From Methylovorus mays (GTDB lineage Bacteria; Pseudomonadota; Gammaproteobacteria; Burkholderiales; Methylophilaceae), in contig NZ_JAJAVG010000004.1 in the NCBI RefSeq assembly GCF_020531915.1, positions 558,001 through 622,000 on the forward strand: a DNA stretch of 64,000 nucleotides, given 5' to 3'. Each line of letters opens with the position of its first letter. Positions within the stretch are counted from its first letter, which is position 1. Shown here piece after piece: positions 34,625 to 45,910 of the stretch. Both the position numbers and the translations under genes were made by a program. The notes below the pieces were generated by a model that saw nothing but the letters and a program-made list of their open reading frames with translations, had not been told where the DNA came from and ran no database searches.

Positions 34625-35872
34625 ATGGGAGTATCGCAATTTGCAGGGGGTCGCCTGGCGACCATGGTGATTCTGGCGACCTGCAGCCTGCCAGCGCATG
34701 CCACCAATGGATTCAATCTGATTGGCTTTGGCGCCGAATCCACGCTGATGGGGGGAGCCGATGTCGCAGTCGCCCGCGACCCATCGGCACTCAACACCAA
34801 CCCAGCTGGTCTTGCCCAGATTCAAGGGCGCATGTTCAACGGCTTTGCGTCACTGCTGCGCACCACGGACCTGCGACATGAGGACCAATGGGGCAATGAC
34901 GAACATGCCGCCAATCGCTACACCGGCCTGGGCGGCGGCGGCTATGCCCAATCGCTGGACAGCCTGCCATGTACAGCTGGCGCGGGCATGTTTGCCCAGG
35001 GCGGCGCCGGCGGCGTGTTCAAGAACATCACCACCCCGGCAGGCAACGAAGACAAGTTTTCTGCGCTGTTTGGCATCGCCAAGTTTACGGGCGGCCTCGG
35101 CTGCCAGGTGACAGATAACCTGGCGCTGGGCGGCAGCTTTGGTCTGGTATATGCGAGCCTGGAGCAGAATCTTTATGGCAATACCACCAATGGCATCAAG
35201 ATAGAAGACGTCAGCACCATACGCCCGACCTTCAAGCTGGGCATGCAATACAAGCTGACGCCGCGCATTGTGCTGGCGGCGGCGTATACCGGCAAAACCG
35301 AATTGCCAATGACCGATGGCGAGATGAAGTTCAATACGGGTTCCGGCTACATCACCTATCACGATGTCAGCTTCAAAGGCTTTGCCTTGCCACGGGAAAT
35401 TGCCATAGGCGCGGCCTTTCGGCCAAATGATGCATGGCTGCTCTCGGTAAAGCTGAACTGGCTGGAATGGTCGGACGCCCTGACCTCCAGTACCTTGCGT
35501 GCCAGCAATCCGGATAATCCGCTTGCGCCCACCATTACCCAAACCAACAGCCTGGACTGGAAAAACCAGTGGGTGATTGCTACGGGTGCCGCTTACACGC
35601 TGAACGACCGCACTACCCTTTACGCTGGTTACAACTATGGACGTAACCCTATCCCACGCGGCAATACCACCCCATTCATCGCAGGTATTCTGGAGCATCA
35701 TTACACCATGGGTGCCGCTTACAAATGGAACGAGAAATGGACGGTGATGGGCGGCATCGAATATGACGCCCGCATCCGCGTCAAATACAACAACGATGAA
35801 TTGCCTTTTGGTAACTCTGCCCTCAGTAATGAGGCGGTATTTTTCCACTTCATGCTCACGCGCAAGTGGTGA
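34625..35872 (+). CDS. FadL/OmpP1-family outer-membrane transporter
   Basis: 415 residues. A signal peptide ends at PAHA, followed by the FadL N-terminal hatch motif TNGFNLIGFGAESTLMGGADVA, with the FadL-type DPSALNTNPAG. The rest is beta-barrel and ends in LTRKW, an aromatic C terminus. Proteins of this family carry hydrophobic compounds (long-chain fatty acids, aromatics) across the outer membrane; the substrate is not evident. The ATG at 34625 is chosen because the upstream frame has no signal character. Confidence 0.87.
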   Translation: MGVSQFAGGRLATMVILATCSLPAHATNGFNLIGFGAESTLMGGADVAVARDPSALNTNPAGLAQIQGRMFNGFASLLRTTDLRHEDQWGNDEHAANRYTGLGGGGYAQSLDSLPCTAGAGMFAQGGAGGVFKNITTPAGNEDKFSALFGIAKFTGGLGCQVTDNLALGGSFGLVYASLEQNLYGNTTNGIKIEDVSTIRPTFKLGMQYKLTPRIVLAAAYTGKTELPMTDGEMKFNTGSGYITYHDVSFKGFALPREIAIGAAFRPNDAWLLSVKLNWLEWSDALTSSTLRASNPDNPLAPTITQTNSLDWKNQWVIATGAAYTLNDRTTLYAGYNYGRNPIPRGNTTPFIAGILEHHYTMGAAYKWNEKWTVMGGIEYDARIRVKYNNDELPFGNSALSNEAVFFHFMLTRKW

Positions 35873-35887
35873 TAAACCTGTGCTAAC

Positions 35888-35916
35888 AAAAAGGGCTCCC
35901 GCGGGAGCCCTTTTTT
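35888..35916. terminator. Bidirectional intrinsic terminator
   Basis: AAAAAGGGCTCCC and GGGAGCCCTTTTTT form a near-perfect palindrome around CG, between converging genes. Confidence 0.93.
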
Positions 35917-35931
35917 AATTTGGAACCATGG

Positions 35932-37077
35932 CTATTTCCTGGTATTCGGCGTCAATTCGATATCCGTATTGAAGCCAAACAACTGCCCCGCCCAGATAAA
36001 CACCACCCACACCAGCACGCCAAATGGCAGATAGCCAAAGTAACCCAGCAGTGGCATTTCGGCAAAAATGTGAATGACATTCACGTAGGGAATTTCATAG
36101 ATCCAGTAATTTGGATTGGTTTGCAATTCCGGCATGGGATGCGCACTGCCGTAATTCCAGATTTCCCAGAAAAAGCCATTGAACAGCGATGCCAGGGCCA
36201 CCAGCAGCAATGGGTTCCAGTTGCCTTGTGCCAGCGCAGTGAATGGGCTGCTCACCTGCTTGCGTATCAGCTGGCCGCTCAGTATCACCAGCGGGCCTAT
36301 CCACACCACCCAGAACAAGGGGTAAGGCAGAAACACCATGGCAAAAATCGAGATATAGCCTGCCAGCATCATGAGGTTGCCGGGCAAGGGCAGCTTGGGA
36401 CCATTGCTGTAGCGGTTTGCCAGCTTGGGGCAGGTCTTGAGCAGGGTATACCACTCAAAAATGGCCGGCCACACCGTGGTATAGGCAATCAGGAACAGCG
36501 CTACGATCATTGCATGGCTGAGTTCGGGCATGGTGCCATTGGGGTAATACCAATTGCCCAGCACAAAATAATCGTAATACTCGAAGAACAACCAGCCGAA
36601 AACGGAGACGAAGGCGCTGATCGCCAGCGTCTTGGGTTTGGAAGACAGCAGGGACACCCCGTTATTGCGACTGTATACCAGACCATCCAGTGCGAGGATA
36701 AAGCCCCACCACAAAGGTGAAAACGCATAGTAAGCCCATGGCACTACCCGGCCCCACATCAAGCCCAGGAACACGACAGCAAAGGCCAGACCAATCCAGA
36801 ACCAGACCGGCAAGGCTGCTTTGGGCACAGGGGGCGGCGGAGCAACAGGCTTGAACCCGAACCATTGTGGAAACAGCAGAAACGCCAGAAATACCAATTC
36901 AACAGCCAGCACGGCCAGAAACACGAGCAGATTGAAGCCGGGATCCGGCTGAACGTATTGCGGTGGAAAGACACCAAAGCCAGGCGGCAGGTGATCAGGA
37001 TAGGCAAACCACGCCGCGATTAACGGCAAGGCCAGGCACAACAGGATAGGCCAGATAAAACTCCATTTCTTGGACAT
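35932..37077 (-). CDS. Polytopic membrane protein, unknown
   Basis: 381 residues, about ten hydrophobic segments, many Trp/Tyr/Pro (LPPGFGVFPPQYVQPDPGFN). GGGGAAG is a ribosome site nine bases before the ATG at 37077. I do not recognise the family. The DGC gene lies upstream on the same strand with an 85-base gap. Confidence 0.7.
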   Translation of the reverse strand: MSKKWSFIWPILLCLALPLIAAWFAYPDHLPPGFGVFPPQYVQPDPGFNLLVFLAVLAVELVFLAFLLFPQWFGFKPVAPPPPVPKAALPVWFWIGLAFAVVFLGLMWGRVVPWAYYAFSPLWWGFILALDGLVYSRNNGVSLLSSKPKTLAISAFVSVFGWLFFEYYDYFVLGNWYYPNGTMPELSHAMIVALFLIAYTTVWPAIFEWYTLLKTCPKLANRYSNGPKLPLPGNLMMLAGYISIFAMVFLPYPLFWVVWIGPLVILSGQLIRKQVSSPFTALAQGNWNPLLLVALASLFNGFFWEIWNYGSAHPMPELQTNPNYWIYEIPYVNVIHIFAEMPLLGYFGYLPFGVLVWVVFIWAGQLFGFNTDIELTPNTRK

Positions 37078-37162
37078 TGCGTACTTCCCCCCCTTTGGTT
37101 GATGGAACAACATTTTTTATTTGTATTTTTGTTGGCCGCATGTGCGTCATTGCGACGCGCGG

Positions 37163-38773
37163 TCAGGACGACAGGCTGCGCTTCTTGCGTTGGCGCTTGT
37201 GCTCATACATGCGTGTATCTGCCAGGTGTTTGAGCACATTCCTGTCCGCACTTTCACTCACCATCGCCACGCCATAGCTGATACCGGAAAAATCAAATCC
37301 CTGGGCATGTACCGCCTGCATGGCCGCATGCAGCTTGGTCTCGATGGACGTCAGATCCCCGCTGGGGAAAGTAATTGCAAACTCGTCGCCACCTATGCGA
37401 TGCAGGGCCCCATATTTCATGAGCTCACTGCGAACAGCCGATGCAAAGGCGCAAAGCAGTTCATCGCCACGCTTATGACCAAAATTGTCGTTGTAAAACT
37501 TGAGACCATCCATATCCACAAACACAAGCAGACCACTCTGCGGCAGATGCTCCAGCTCTTTGTCCAGTGCATAGCGGTTGGGCAAACCGGTCAGGGCATC
37601 CGTATACGCGATCTGCAGGTTATGTTCGGACTGGTTGAGGGCATACTCTTTTTCATAATGCAGTTGGGCAAACTGCCGTGCCAGCACCAGGGCCAGCAAG
37701 ATCATTTCCACGGTCACTGCGAGCAAGCCGATGTGCTCGATGTAAATGGTATAAATCCCTTCCAGCCCGGAATTGGTGATGGCATAAGCGCCGATCGCAA
37801 AAAAAGCCACCACGGCCACCAAGTACATGCGCGCCGTACGGTTGCCGCGATATGAGCAAATCACCCCTGCCAGCAGGCCGTAAGTCATGATCACACCAAC
37901 GCCATAGCGGTCCATTTCCATGGACCAGTTGGGGAACAGCAAGGCAACAAGAAGGAAGATTCCCAGGAAGCCCAGCGCCCAGCGCCTGAAAGCATGCAGT
38001 TTGCGATAGACATGCCGTTTGATGCCCAGCAAGCTGGAGACAAACAGAATGTAGGCAAAATTGGAAAACAGGATGGGAATGCTGACCAGGTAAAACCAGT
38101 GAACGCCGAACAAATCGGGAGCCACCAGCATGGCCATGCTGTTGTAGACCAGGTTGCCTGCAATAAAAAGTGCGTACATGGTGTCGGTGCGCTGACCGCG
38201 TACATAGCCGAGCACCGAGTAATAGACCATCAGGATCAACATCGCCCCGACGCAAATAAGCACAATGGCATTGCCGGCCTTGATGGCCTGGCGATAGTCA
38301 TCCAGCGTATCAATATAGGGCTGAGGCTGGGCCAGGTAAAAGGAAGAGTAAAGCTCACTGATGATGCGGTAGTGTCCGGTCGGCAATTTGATTTCCCGCC
38401 CATGGCGCAGCATGAAGGGATTATCTGTCGCTGACGAGATGCCACCCGTCAGCTTGAGCACCAAATCGCCATTGTCATCAAACACATAATGGGTAAAACG
38501 CTCAATAACGCTGGAGTTCTTGAAATCGACGACATACGTGCTCTTGCCGTCCAGATTGATATCGGCCTGATGCAGGAATACACCACCGGTGTTTTTGGTA
38601 TGCGCCACCTTGGGCAGGCCGGTTTCCGACATGTCGTATTGCAGCTGATAATCCCAAACCTCAGCGGCCTGATACCACTCCCCCTTTAGCTCCAGCGGAG
38701 TCGCCGATACCGGCATTGCCAGCACTAACAGCCAGATGCATAAGCAGAGGTTTACAACCGTGCGAAACGTCAT
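37163..38773 (-). CDS. 7TMR-DISM diguanylate cyclase
   Basis: 536 residues. A signal peptide (LCLCIWLLVLAMPVSA) is followed by a periplasmic ligand-binding domain (about 25-165), seven membrane helices (7TMR-DISM type, about 185-385) and a C-terminal GGDEF domain (TDALTGLPNRYALDKE, active-site loop IGGDEF). It should make cyclic-di-GMP in response to a periplasmic signal. No RxxD inhibitory site is obvious before the GGDEF loop. The ATG start at 38773 has no strong ribosome site. Confidence 0.9.
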   Translation of the reverse strand: MTFRTVVNLCLCIWLLVLAMPVSATPLELKGEWYQAAEVWDYQLQYDMSETGLPKVAHTKNTGGVFLHQADINLDGKSTYVVDFKNSSVIERFTHYVFDDNGDLVLKLTGGISSATDNPFMLRHGREIKLPTGHYRIISELYSSFYLAQPQPYIDTLDDYRQAIKAGNAIVLICVGAMLILMVYYSVLGYVRGQRTDTMYALFIAGNLVYNSMAMLVAPDLFGVHWFYLVSIPILFSNFAYILFVSSLLGIKRHVYRKLHAFRRWALGFLGIFLLVALLFPNWSMEMDRYGVGVIMTYGLLAGVICSYRGNRTARMYLVAVVAFFAIGAYAITNSGLEGIYTIYIEHIGLLAVTVEMILLALVLARQFAQLHYEKEYALNQSEHNLQIAYTDALTGLPNRYALDKELEHLPQSGLLVFVDMDGLKFYNDNFGHKRGDELLCAFASAVRSELMKYGALHRIGGDEFAITFPSGDLTSIETKLHAAMQAVHAQGFDFSGISYGVAMVSESADRNVLKHLADTRMYEHKRQRKKRSLSS

Positions 38774-39048
38774 ATTAGTTTTATGCAATTTTCTTGAGCC
38801 TGACAAACCTTGAATCAAAGCTGAAACTCCCCCTCAGCTCCCTGAACCTCCGGGGCATTAAACCACATCATAATACATAAAACATATCTGACAACGCCCA
38901 TCGATTTATACCACTGGGTATAGGCTGCCCAGCCTTGTCAGACAGGGGCGATATTATTTGTTACTGCTTGCCATGGCGCTTGTCAGCAGTGATATGATTT
39001 GTACAACACTGTGCGTGAATCAACATCTGAATATATAAATTCACTCCT

Positions 39049-41055
39049 ATGAAGAGAATCAGTACCGTACAGAGGTTCCTGCTGCCGATCGCCATACTGA
39101 TCATTCTGGCGGCGGTATTGCAGGCCTATTTTGAATACCGCAGCAAACTGGCTACCGTAGAGCAGGATGCACAAGCCCAGACCCGGGCCAGCATACAGCT
39201 GCTTCAAACCACCGAAAATCTGGTGCACTCCCAAGTTCTCGCCTCCATGCGGTTGCTGCGTCAGAATGCGCTCAGCCTGGGTCTGCCTGCCATCAGCAGC
39301 AGCACCTTGCTCAACGGCAAACGCATTCCCAATCTTGTCTTCGGCAATCACCCGCAAACCGGCAATTTCACCGTAGTGGACGAAGTGACCCGCATTAATG
39401 GTGGCACCGCCACCCTGTTTGTCCGGGCGGGCGATGACTTCATCCGCATATCGACCAATGTGCACCAGCTGGATGGCAGCCGGGCCATCGGCACGGTGCT
39501 CGACCCCAAAGGCCGCGCTATTGAGGCGCTGCGTGAAGGCAAACCTTTCTATGGCGTAGTGGACATTCTTGGCAACCCCTATATCACCGGATATGAACCC
39601 ATGTTTGATGCCGAAGGAAAACTGATCGGCATCTGGTATGTAGGCTTTCAGGCAGACATGGATGCCCTGCGCACCACCATGGAAAATACGCGTTTTCTGG
39701 AAACGGGCTTTGCCGCCATGCTGGACAGCCATGATCACATTCGTTTTCTGTCTGCCCATATCAAAACCGCCGCAGCAGAACGTCTGATCGCCGAGCGCCC
39801 GGCTTCATGGCAACTGATCAGTCAGGATGTGCCCAGCTGGCGCTTCAAGGTGGTATACGCCTACCCAAAGAAGGAAGCCGCCGTCCAGGGCTTGCTCAAA
39901 GCCCTGTATGTTCTGTTAAGCGGCTTGATTGGCCTGGGCGCGCTCGCGCTGATTGTGCAATCGCAACTGACGCGACTCGTCATCAAGCCCATAGGCGGCG
40001 ACCCCGAGCTGGCGGTAGCCCTGGTACGCAAGATTGCCAGCGGCAACTTGCAGGATGATGGACTGACCGGACAGCCCAATACGCTGATTTCTCATATGAT
40101 CACCATGCGCAACAGCTTGCGCAAGATGATGGATACCCTGCGCTCCAACAGTGAGAACCTGAGCCTTGCCGCCAGTGTATTCGAACATGCTGGTGATGGG
40201 ATTTTCATTGCAGATGCGCGCTTGTGCATTGTGCAGGTGAACCCATCTTTCGTGAAAATCACCGGATTCAGCGCGGAAGAAGCCAAAGGCAAAAATCCGC
40301 AAGAGCTTTCGTTTGCCGTTCATGACCCCCAGTCCCTGCTGGAGATGATTTATTGCGTGAAAAAAGACGGGCAGTGGCGCGGCGAACTGCAAAACATCAA
40401 CAAGCGCGGAGAAACTTATCTGATTTCGATTGATGTCTCCAGCGTCTCCAATCAGGACGGCCTCATCAGCCATTATGTAGGCACCTTTTCCGACATAACC
40501 CTCATGAAGCGCCAGCAGGAAAGCCTGCAGCACATGGCGTATCACGACACGCTCACGCAACTGCCCAATCGGGCCCTTTTTGCCGACCGCTTACGACAGG
40601 CGTTGGCCCGCACCTCCCGCACTGAAGAAACAATCGCGGTGTGCTATATGGATCTGGATGGATTCAAACCGATCAACGACACCCTTGGCCACGAAGCAGG
40701 TGACGAGCTCTTGATCAAGTTGTCAGAGCGGGTCAAGGAAAGCCTGCGCTCCGGCGACACCATTGCACGCATGGGGGGCGATGAATTCGCCCTGCTGCTA
40801 TGCAACCTGCGCTCAGGCGCCGAAGCCCGTGAAACGCTGGATCGCATTTTGCAGAACATCAAGCACCCTTTTCAGGTCAAAAATCACGAAGTGTGCATCA
40901 GTGCGAGTGCAGGCATGTTCCTGAATCCATCTCCCAACCATGATCTCGACTTCATATTGAGCCGCGCAGACCATTGCATGTACCTGGCAAAAACCAGTGC
41001 AGAGCTGGATTTTTATGTTTATGACCCGACCATGGAGCCATTGAGGCCCGTCTGA
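39049..41055 (+). CDS. Cache-PAS-GGDEF diguanylate cyclase
   Basis: 668 residues. Membrane span 11-27; a large periplasmic Cache-type sensor (about 30-275; GTVLDPKGRAIEALREGKPFYGVVDILG resembles the Cache_3/Cache_2 fusion); a second span (about 285-305). A HAMP-like linker, a PAS domain (VFEHAGDGIFIADARLCIVQVNP) and a GGDEF domain (MAYHDTLTQLPNRALF, active loop MGGDEF) follow. Expected to synthesise cyclic-di-GMP. It is divergent from the other cyclase, with a 275-base gap containing a TATACC/GGTATA dyad (38907-38922). Confidence 0.92.
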   Translation: MKRISTVQRFLLPIAILIILAAVLQAYFEYRSKLATVEQDAQAQTRASIQLLQTTENLVHSQVLASMRLLRQNALSLGLPAISSSTLLNGKRIPNLVFGNHPQTGNFTVVDEVTRINGGTATLFVRAGDDFIRISTNVHQLDGSRAIGTVLDPKGRAIEALREGKPFYGVVDILGNPYITGYEPMFDAEGKLIGIWYVGFQADMDALRTTMENTRFLETGFAAMLDSHDHIRFLSAHIKTAAAERLIAERPASWQLISQDVPSWRFKVVYAYPKKEAAVQGLLKALYVLLSGLIGLGALALIVQSQLTRLVIKPIGGDPELAVALVRKIASGNLQDDGLTGQPNTLISHMITMRNSLRKMMDTLRSNSENLSLAASVFEHAGDGIFIADARLCIVQVNPSFVKITGFSAEEAKGKNPQELSFAVHDPQSLLEMIYCVKKDGQWRGELQNINKRGETYLISIDVSSVSNQDGLISHYVGTFSDITLMKRQQESLQHMAYHDTLTQLPNRALFADRLRQALARTSRTEETIAVCYMDLDGFKPINDTLGHEAGDELLIKLSERVKESLRSGDTIARMGGDEFALLLCNLRSGAEARETLDRILQNIKHPFQVKNHEVCISASAGMFLNPSPNHDLDFILSRADHCMYLAKTSAELDFYVYDPTMEPLRPV

Positions 41056-41117
41056 GCCCACATGCGTGAACCTGAACCCGGCATCGCCGTTTTAGCACAG
41101 GCACTTGACCCATCAAC

Positions 41118-41807
41118 ATGAGTTACGCTTATTACCAGCTTCCCGGTGGCCGTGTGGCGGCGCTGGATATTGATTCCCCCTTCCCTGCTCCTGAATTCGC
41201 GCTGAGCGAGCCCAACGGGCTGCTGGCGATTGGCGGCGACTTGTCGCCAGAGCGTCTGCTGAGTGCTTACCGGCAAGGCATTTTCCCGTGGTTCAGCGAA
41301 GGGGAACCCGTGCTGTGGTGGAGCCCGGATCCGCGCATGGTGCTTTTCCCTGAGGAATTAAAAGTATCGCGTTCACTGGAAAAACGCTTGCGCAAGCCAG
41401 ACTATGAAGTGCGCTACAACACCCGCTTTCTGGAGGTGATGCGCCGCTGTGCAGAAATTCCGCGCGCGCACCAGGACGGCACATGGATTACCGAGCAAAT
41501 TGTGGCGGGCTACCATGCCTTGCATCAGATGGGGCATGCCGTGAGCGCGGAAACCTGGATGGAGGGCGAGCTGGTAGGTGGATTATATGGCGTGCGGCTG
41601 GGATCCATGTTTTATGGCGAATCCATGTTTCATGCCAGAACAGATGCCTCCAAAATAGCCTTTGTGCATCTGGTACGGGACTTGCAACGGCGGGGAGTAA
41701 GGATGATAGACTGCCAGATGAAAACCGCCCATTTGGCCTCGCTAGGCGCCCGCGAGATTCCCCGTGCGGAATTTTTGTCACGCTTGACTGGACTCATCGC
41801 CTCATGA
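41118..41807 (+). CDS. aat: Leucyl/phenylalanyl-tRNA-protein transferase
   Basis: 229 residues. Family motifs: [47 protein letters not shown] and [10 protein letters not shown]. It attaches Leu or Phe to N-terminal Lys/Arg for the N-degron pathway. Its stop overlaps the bpt start (ATGA), so the pair is translationally coupled. Confidence 0.95.
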   Translation: MSYAYYQLPGGRVAALDIDSPFPAPEFALSEPNGLLAIGGDLSPERLLSAYRQGIFPWFSEGEPVLWWSPDPRMVLFPEELKVSRSLEKRLRKPDYEVRYNTRFLEVMRRCAEIPRAHQDGTWITEQIVAGYHALHQMGHAVSAETWMEGELVGGLYGVRLGSMFYGESMFHARTDASKIAFVHLVRDLQRRGVRMIDCQMKTAHLASLGAREIPRAEFLSRLTGLIAS

Positions 41808-42541
41808 CCTTGCCTAATGACATTCCGCTGCAAAACATCCAGTTCTACACGACCACGCCCTATCCATGTGGTTATCTGGAAAACAGATCGGCGCAATCGC
41901 TGATTGCGGCACCGCACCATCTGATTAATGCCAATATCTATAGCGGCCTCATCCAGCTGGGGTTCAGGCGTAGCGGCAAGTTTGCCTACCGCCCCCAATG
42001 TGGCGAGTGTCAGGCCTGCATCCCAGTACGACTGCTGGTCGAGAAATTCAAGCCCAACCGCAGTCAGAAGCGCGCATTCAAACAGCATTTTTCCCTGCAA
42101 GTCACCATCCAGGATCTGCATTTCAGCGAAGAGCATTTCCATCTATACCAGGCCTATCAGATAGCCCGCCACAGCGGCCAGCAGGATGGCGAAACGGAGA
42201 CGGAAACGCAGGACCAGTACCGTAATTTCCTGGTACAAAGCAACGTCAACAGCCGACTCATTGAGTTTCGGCAAGATGGCGTCCTCAAGATGGTCAGTGT
42301 GGTGGATATCGTCCATGATGGTATTTCTGCGGTATATACCTTTTATGATGCCAGCGAAAAAGGCAGCAGCTACGGTACCTTCAATGTGATCTGGCTCAGT
42401 GCCTGGTGTCATTCGCTAGAACTGCCGTATCTCTACCTTGGTTACTGGATCAAGCAAAGCCCGAAAATGGCCTACAAACAGAATTTTGCCCCGCAGCAAG
42501 CCCTGATCAATGGCGAATGGCAGGACATGCATTTTGAGTAA
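41804..42541 (+). CDS. bpt: Aspartate/glutamate leucyltransferase
   Basis: 245 residues. N-terminal [14 protein letters not shown] and the Cys pair [11 protein letters not shown] of the ATE N-terminal domain, then [16 protein letters not shown] and [14 protein letters not shown]. The bacterial enzyme adds Leu to N-terminal Asp or Glu. The ATG overlaps the aat stop; together they feed substrates to ClpS/ClpAP. Confidence 0.95.
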   Translation: MTLPNDIPLQNIQFYTTTPYPCGYLENRSAQSLIAAPHHLINANIYSGLIQLGFRRSGKFAYRPQCGECQACIPVRLLVEKFKPNRSQKRAFKQHFSLQVTIQDLHFSEEHFHLYQAYQIARHSGQQDGETETETQDQYRNFLVQSNVNSRLIEFRQDGVLKMVSVVDIVHDGISAVYTFYDASEKGSSYGTFNVIWLSAWCHSLELPYLYLGYWIKQSPKMAYKQNFAPQQALINGEWQDMHFE

Positions 42542-42724
42542 TGCATTTAAATTCTGCGGCCTCTGAACTTTTTGCATAGCCCTCGCTCTTATTCAATGTC
42601 ATCTCCATCGCAAGCGGCATCCCACATGAATTGAGCCTTATGTCGGGATGTCGTTTTTGCATTCAGGCCCCCGCTTCATGCCGCATGTTACAATGCGCGC
42701 TTTAATAAACTTCGGCATTCCCCC

Positions 42725-43591
42725 TTGAACAAGCTGGTTATTTTCGGTGTTGGCCTGATCGGCGGCTCTGTCGCGCTGGCCCTCAAACAGGCACAAGCCG
42801 TCAAGCACATTGTGGGTATCGGCCGCGACGGCGATCAGCTGCAAACCGCCCTGGAGCTTGGCGTGATTGATGAGGCACAAACCAGCCTCGCGCACGCGCT
42901 GGATCAGGCAGATGTGGTATTGATTGCAGCGCCTGTCGCCCAGACATTTCCCATCCTGCAGGCCATTGCAGCGCATTTGCCGCCTGACACTATCGTCACC
43001 GACGCTGGTAGCACCAAGTCCGATATCGTCGCTTACGCCGAAACCGCGCTGGGCGATCGCCACCATCAGTTTGTGCCCGGACACCCGATTGCCGGCGCTG
43101 AGAAAAGTGGCGTCACCGCCGCGCGCGCCGATCTTTTCAGCCAAAAAAATGTCGTTCTCACGCCATTCAAGTCCACGCCAGCCTCGAATATCGCCAAAGT
43201 GCAAGCCATGTGGGAAGCCTGTGGCGCCCATGTCATCCAGATGACGGCCACCGAGCATGACCGTATTTTCGCTGCGGTGAGCCATCTGCCGCATCTGCTG
43301 GCATTTGCCCTGGTCAATGAGCTGGCCAGCCGCCCCAATGCGGATCAGCTGTTTGATTTTGCTGCCAGCGGATTCCGCGATTTCAGCCGTATCGCGGGTA
43401 GCCACCCTGAAATGTGGCGCGACATCAGCCTCGCGAACCAGACTGCCCTGCTTGATGAAATTGATGCCTACCAGGCGCAACTCAGCCATGTGCGCGAGCT
43501 GTTGCAACAGCAGGATGGCGCAGGCTTGCAGCGGTTGTTTGAGCGCGCCAGCCAAGCCCGCAATGCCTGGGCACGTCATAAAAAATATTGA
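42725..43591 (+). CDS. tyrA: Prephenate dehydrogenase
   Basis: 288 residues from a TTG start. Rossmann loop [23 protein letters not shown], and [11 protein letters not shown] are TyrA signatures; it converts prephenate to 4-hydroxyphenylpyruvate. A stand-alone enzyme without chorismate mutase or ACT domain. A TACAAT -10-like box lies at 42689-42694. It begins the tyrA-aroA-cmk-rpsA-ihfB block. Confidence 0.93.
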   Translation: MNKLVIFGVGLIGGSVALALKQAQAVKHIVGIGRDGDQLQTALELGVIDEAQTSLAHALDQADVVLIAAPVAQTFPILQAIAAHLPPDTIVTDAGSTKSDIVAYAETALGDRHHQFVPGHPIAGAEKSGVTAARADLFSQKNVVLTPFKSTPASNIAKVQAMWEACGAHVIQMTATEHDRIFAAVSHLPHLLAFALVNELASRPNADQLFDFAASGFRDFSRIAGSHPEMWRDISLANQTALLDEIDAYQAQLSHVRELLQQQDGAGLQRLFERASQARNAWARHKKY

Positions 43592-43601
43592 GGCTATCGT
43601 A

Positions 43602-44900
43602 ATGCACACCCTGGACCTTGCTCCCATCCACCATGCCCATGGCGACATCGTATTGCCAGGCTCAAAAAGTATTTCCAACCGTTGCCTGCTGCTGGCTGCC
43701 CTTGCCGATGGCACCACCGACATTCGTGACCTGCTGGACTCGGATGACACCGCTCGCATGCTGGAAGCCCTGCAAGCGCTAGGGGTTGAAATGGATCAGC
43801 TGGCGGCGCATGACTGGCGCATTACGGGGTGTCGTGGGCAATGGCCAGTGCGACAAGCCGATCTTTTCCTGGGCAATGCCGGTACGGCATTCCGTCCCCT
43901 GACGGCCGCGCTCGCATTCTCCCAAGGCGAATACCGCCTGTCAGGCGTGCCCCGCATGCATGAGCGGCCGATTGCTGATCTGGTGGATGCGCTCAGGCAA
44001 GCCGGGGCCGATATTCACTACGAAGGCAATACGGGCTTTCCCCCCTTGCACATTCTTCCCGCACGCATCACCGGACAGCACACCCTGCAAATACGCGGCA
44101 ATGTCTCCAGCCAGTTCCTGACTGCGTTGCTGATGGCTTTGCCACTGCTCAACGAGCAAACACGAATTGAAGTTGTCGGGGAGTTGATCTCAAAACCTTA
44201 TATCGAAATCACGCTGAATCTGATGGCCAAATTTGGCGTCAAGGTTGAACGCGAAGGCTGGCAGGCATTTACCGTGCCCGCGGCCAGTCAGTACAGCAGC
44301 CCTGGCGAATTGTATGTGGAAGGCGATGCTTCATCGGCGTCCTACTTCCTGGCAGCTGGCGCGATTGCCGGTGGCCCGGTGAAGGTGCATGGGATTGGCC
44401 TTGACAGCATTCAGGGCGATGTACGTTTTATTGATGCCTTGCGTGAGATGGGGGCCGTGATTGAACACGGGGATAACTGGATCAGTGCTTCCGCTCCGGC
44501 CTCGGGCAAGCTGAAGGCGCTGGATATGGATTGCAACCATATTCCGGATGCCGCCATGACGCTGGCAACCGCCGCGCTGTTTGCCGATGGCACTACCCGC
44601 TTGCGCAATATTGCCAGCTGGCGCGTCAAGGAAACGGATCGCTTGCATGCCATGGCGACTGAACTGCGCAAAGTAGGCGCAACCGTGGAGGAAGGGCAGG
44701 ACTATATTTGCATTACGCCGCCCGCCAGCCTGACGCCAAACGCGACGATTGATACCTATGATGACCACCGCATGGCGATGTGCTTTTCGCTGGTTGCCCT
44801 AGGCCAAACCCCGGTAACGATCAATGACCCCGGGTGCGTCGCCAAGACATTCCCGGATTACTTTGAACGATTTGCCGACATCACGAGCGCCGGCGCCTGA
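43602..44900 (+). CDS. aroA: EPSP synthase
   Basis: 432 residues. [42 protein letters not shown] and WRVKETDRL are class I AroA motifs. The GNAGTAFRP loop is the glyphosate-sensitive type by pattern. It starts 10 bases after tyrA. Confidence 0.96.
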   Translation: MHTLDLAPIHHAHGDIVLPGSKSISNRCLLLAALADGTTDIRDLLDSDDTARMLEALQALGVEMDQLAAHDWRITGCRGQWPVRQADLFLGNAGTAFRPLTAALAFSQGEYRLSGVPRMHERPIADLVDALRQAGADIHYEGNTGFPPLHILPARITGQHTLQIRGNVSSQFLTALLMALPLLNEQTRIEVVGELISKPYIEITLNLMAKFGVKVEREGWQAFTVPAASQYSSPGELYVEGDASSASYFLAAGAIAGGPVKVHGIGLDSIQGDVRFIDALREMGAVIEHGDNWISASAPASGKLKALDMDCNHIPDAAMTLATAALFADGTTRLRNIASWRVKETDRLHAMATELRKVGATVEEGQDYICITPPASLTPNATIDTYDDHRMAMCFSLVALGQTPVTINDPGCVAKTFPDYFERFADITSAGA

Positions 44901-44923
44901 ACATCCCGCCAGCGCCGTTTAAA

Positions 44924-45130
44924 CTAATAAGCGTTATAAAGCTCGATTTCGGGGCCATTGTTACGCTCAATACGCTGCCAGACTTTTTCATGGAAAAAGA
45001 AAGCCACCGTATTGCAGGCAGGCTCAACAAGCGCAATCGCACTGCCCAGCGCCCAGCTGCCGGTCAAAGCGTAACCTACGGAAAAAGCAACCGTGAAGTG
45101 AATAACGGCAAAGGTAAATGTTTTGGTCAT
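44924..45130 (-). CDS. DUF2061 small membrane protein
   Basis: 68 residues, MTKTFTFAVIHFTVAFSVGYALTGSWALG, then ALVEPACNTVAFFFHEKVW. This is the DUF2061 pattern, two membrane helices, unknown function. It is on the minus strand, inserted between aroA and cmk. The start at 45130 is preferred to the upstream frame because the family begins at MTKT. Confidence 0.85.
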   Translation of the reverse strand: MTKTFTFAVIHFTVAFSVGYALTGSWALGSAIALVEPACNTVAFFFHEKVWQRIERNNGPEIELYNAY

Positions 45131-45232
45131 GATGCAATCCCCTTGGGCTGATAATGGTGTTACGGCATCATCGCGCAAGGTATTGAATCAATCCAATTGA
45201 TTATAGAAACCACGTTGATAAATTAATTAAAT

Positions 45233-45910
45233 ATGACTATCCCCGTAATTGCCATTGATGGGCCCTCCGCTTCTGGCAAAGGCACCGTAGCCCAGCGCGT
45301 TGCAGATAAACTAGGCTTCCATTATCTCGACTCTGGCGCACTGTATCGCATCGTGGCCTACGCAGGCAGGCAATACAACATTGCCTGGAATCAAGGTGAA
45401 ACACTGGCCGACATGGCAGCAAAACTTGAAATCCGCTTTGAAGACGGCCAGATTTACCTGAATGGCAACATCATTACTGAAGAAGTAAGGTCTGAAGAAA
45501 TCAGTCGCGGTGCGTCTGAAGTCGCCGTGCATCCGGCTGTGCGCACGGCCCTGCTGGCCTTGCAGCACAGCTTCCGGCAAGCCCCTGGCCTGGTGGCGGA
45601 TGGACGTGACATGGCCACCGTGGTTTTCCCCGATGCCATTGCCAAAGTCTATTTAACCGCCAGTGCTGAGGTACGTGCAGAGAGAAGGTATAAGCAGTTG
45701 ATGGAAAAAGAAATCCATGCTAATCTGCAGGATATTTTACAGGATTTGCAAAACCGCGACACTCGCGACCAGCAACGCGCTACAGCGCCCCTGCAAAAGA
45801 CAGATGATGCCATGCTTTTAGTCACTGATCAGCTCTCCATAGACCAGGCGGTTGAAAAAGTTCTCCAGCATTATCGACAGGCGTCGCAACACCTGGCGCC
45901 ACAAGCGTAA
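45233..45910 (+). CDS. cmk: Cytidylate kinase
   Basis: 225 residues. P-loop IDGPSASGKGTVAQRVA, LDSGALYR, and VADGRDMATVVFPDA are characteristic; it phosphorylates CMP and dCMP. No strong ribosome site is visible before the ATG. Followed by rpsA as in many proteobacteria. Confidence 0.96.
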   Translation: MTIPVIAIDGPSASGKGTVAQRVADKLGFHYLDSGALYRIVAYAGRQYNIAWNQGETLADMAAKLEIRFEDGQIYLNGNIITEEVRSEEISRGASEVAVHPAVRTALLALQHSFRQAPGLVADGRDMATVVFPDAIAKVYLTASAEVRAERRYKQLMEKEIHANLQDILQDLQNRDTRDQQRATAPLQKTDDAMLLVTDQLSIDQAVEKVLQHYRQASQHLAPQA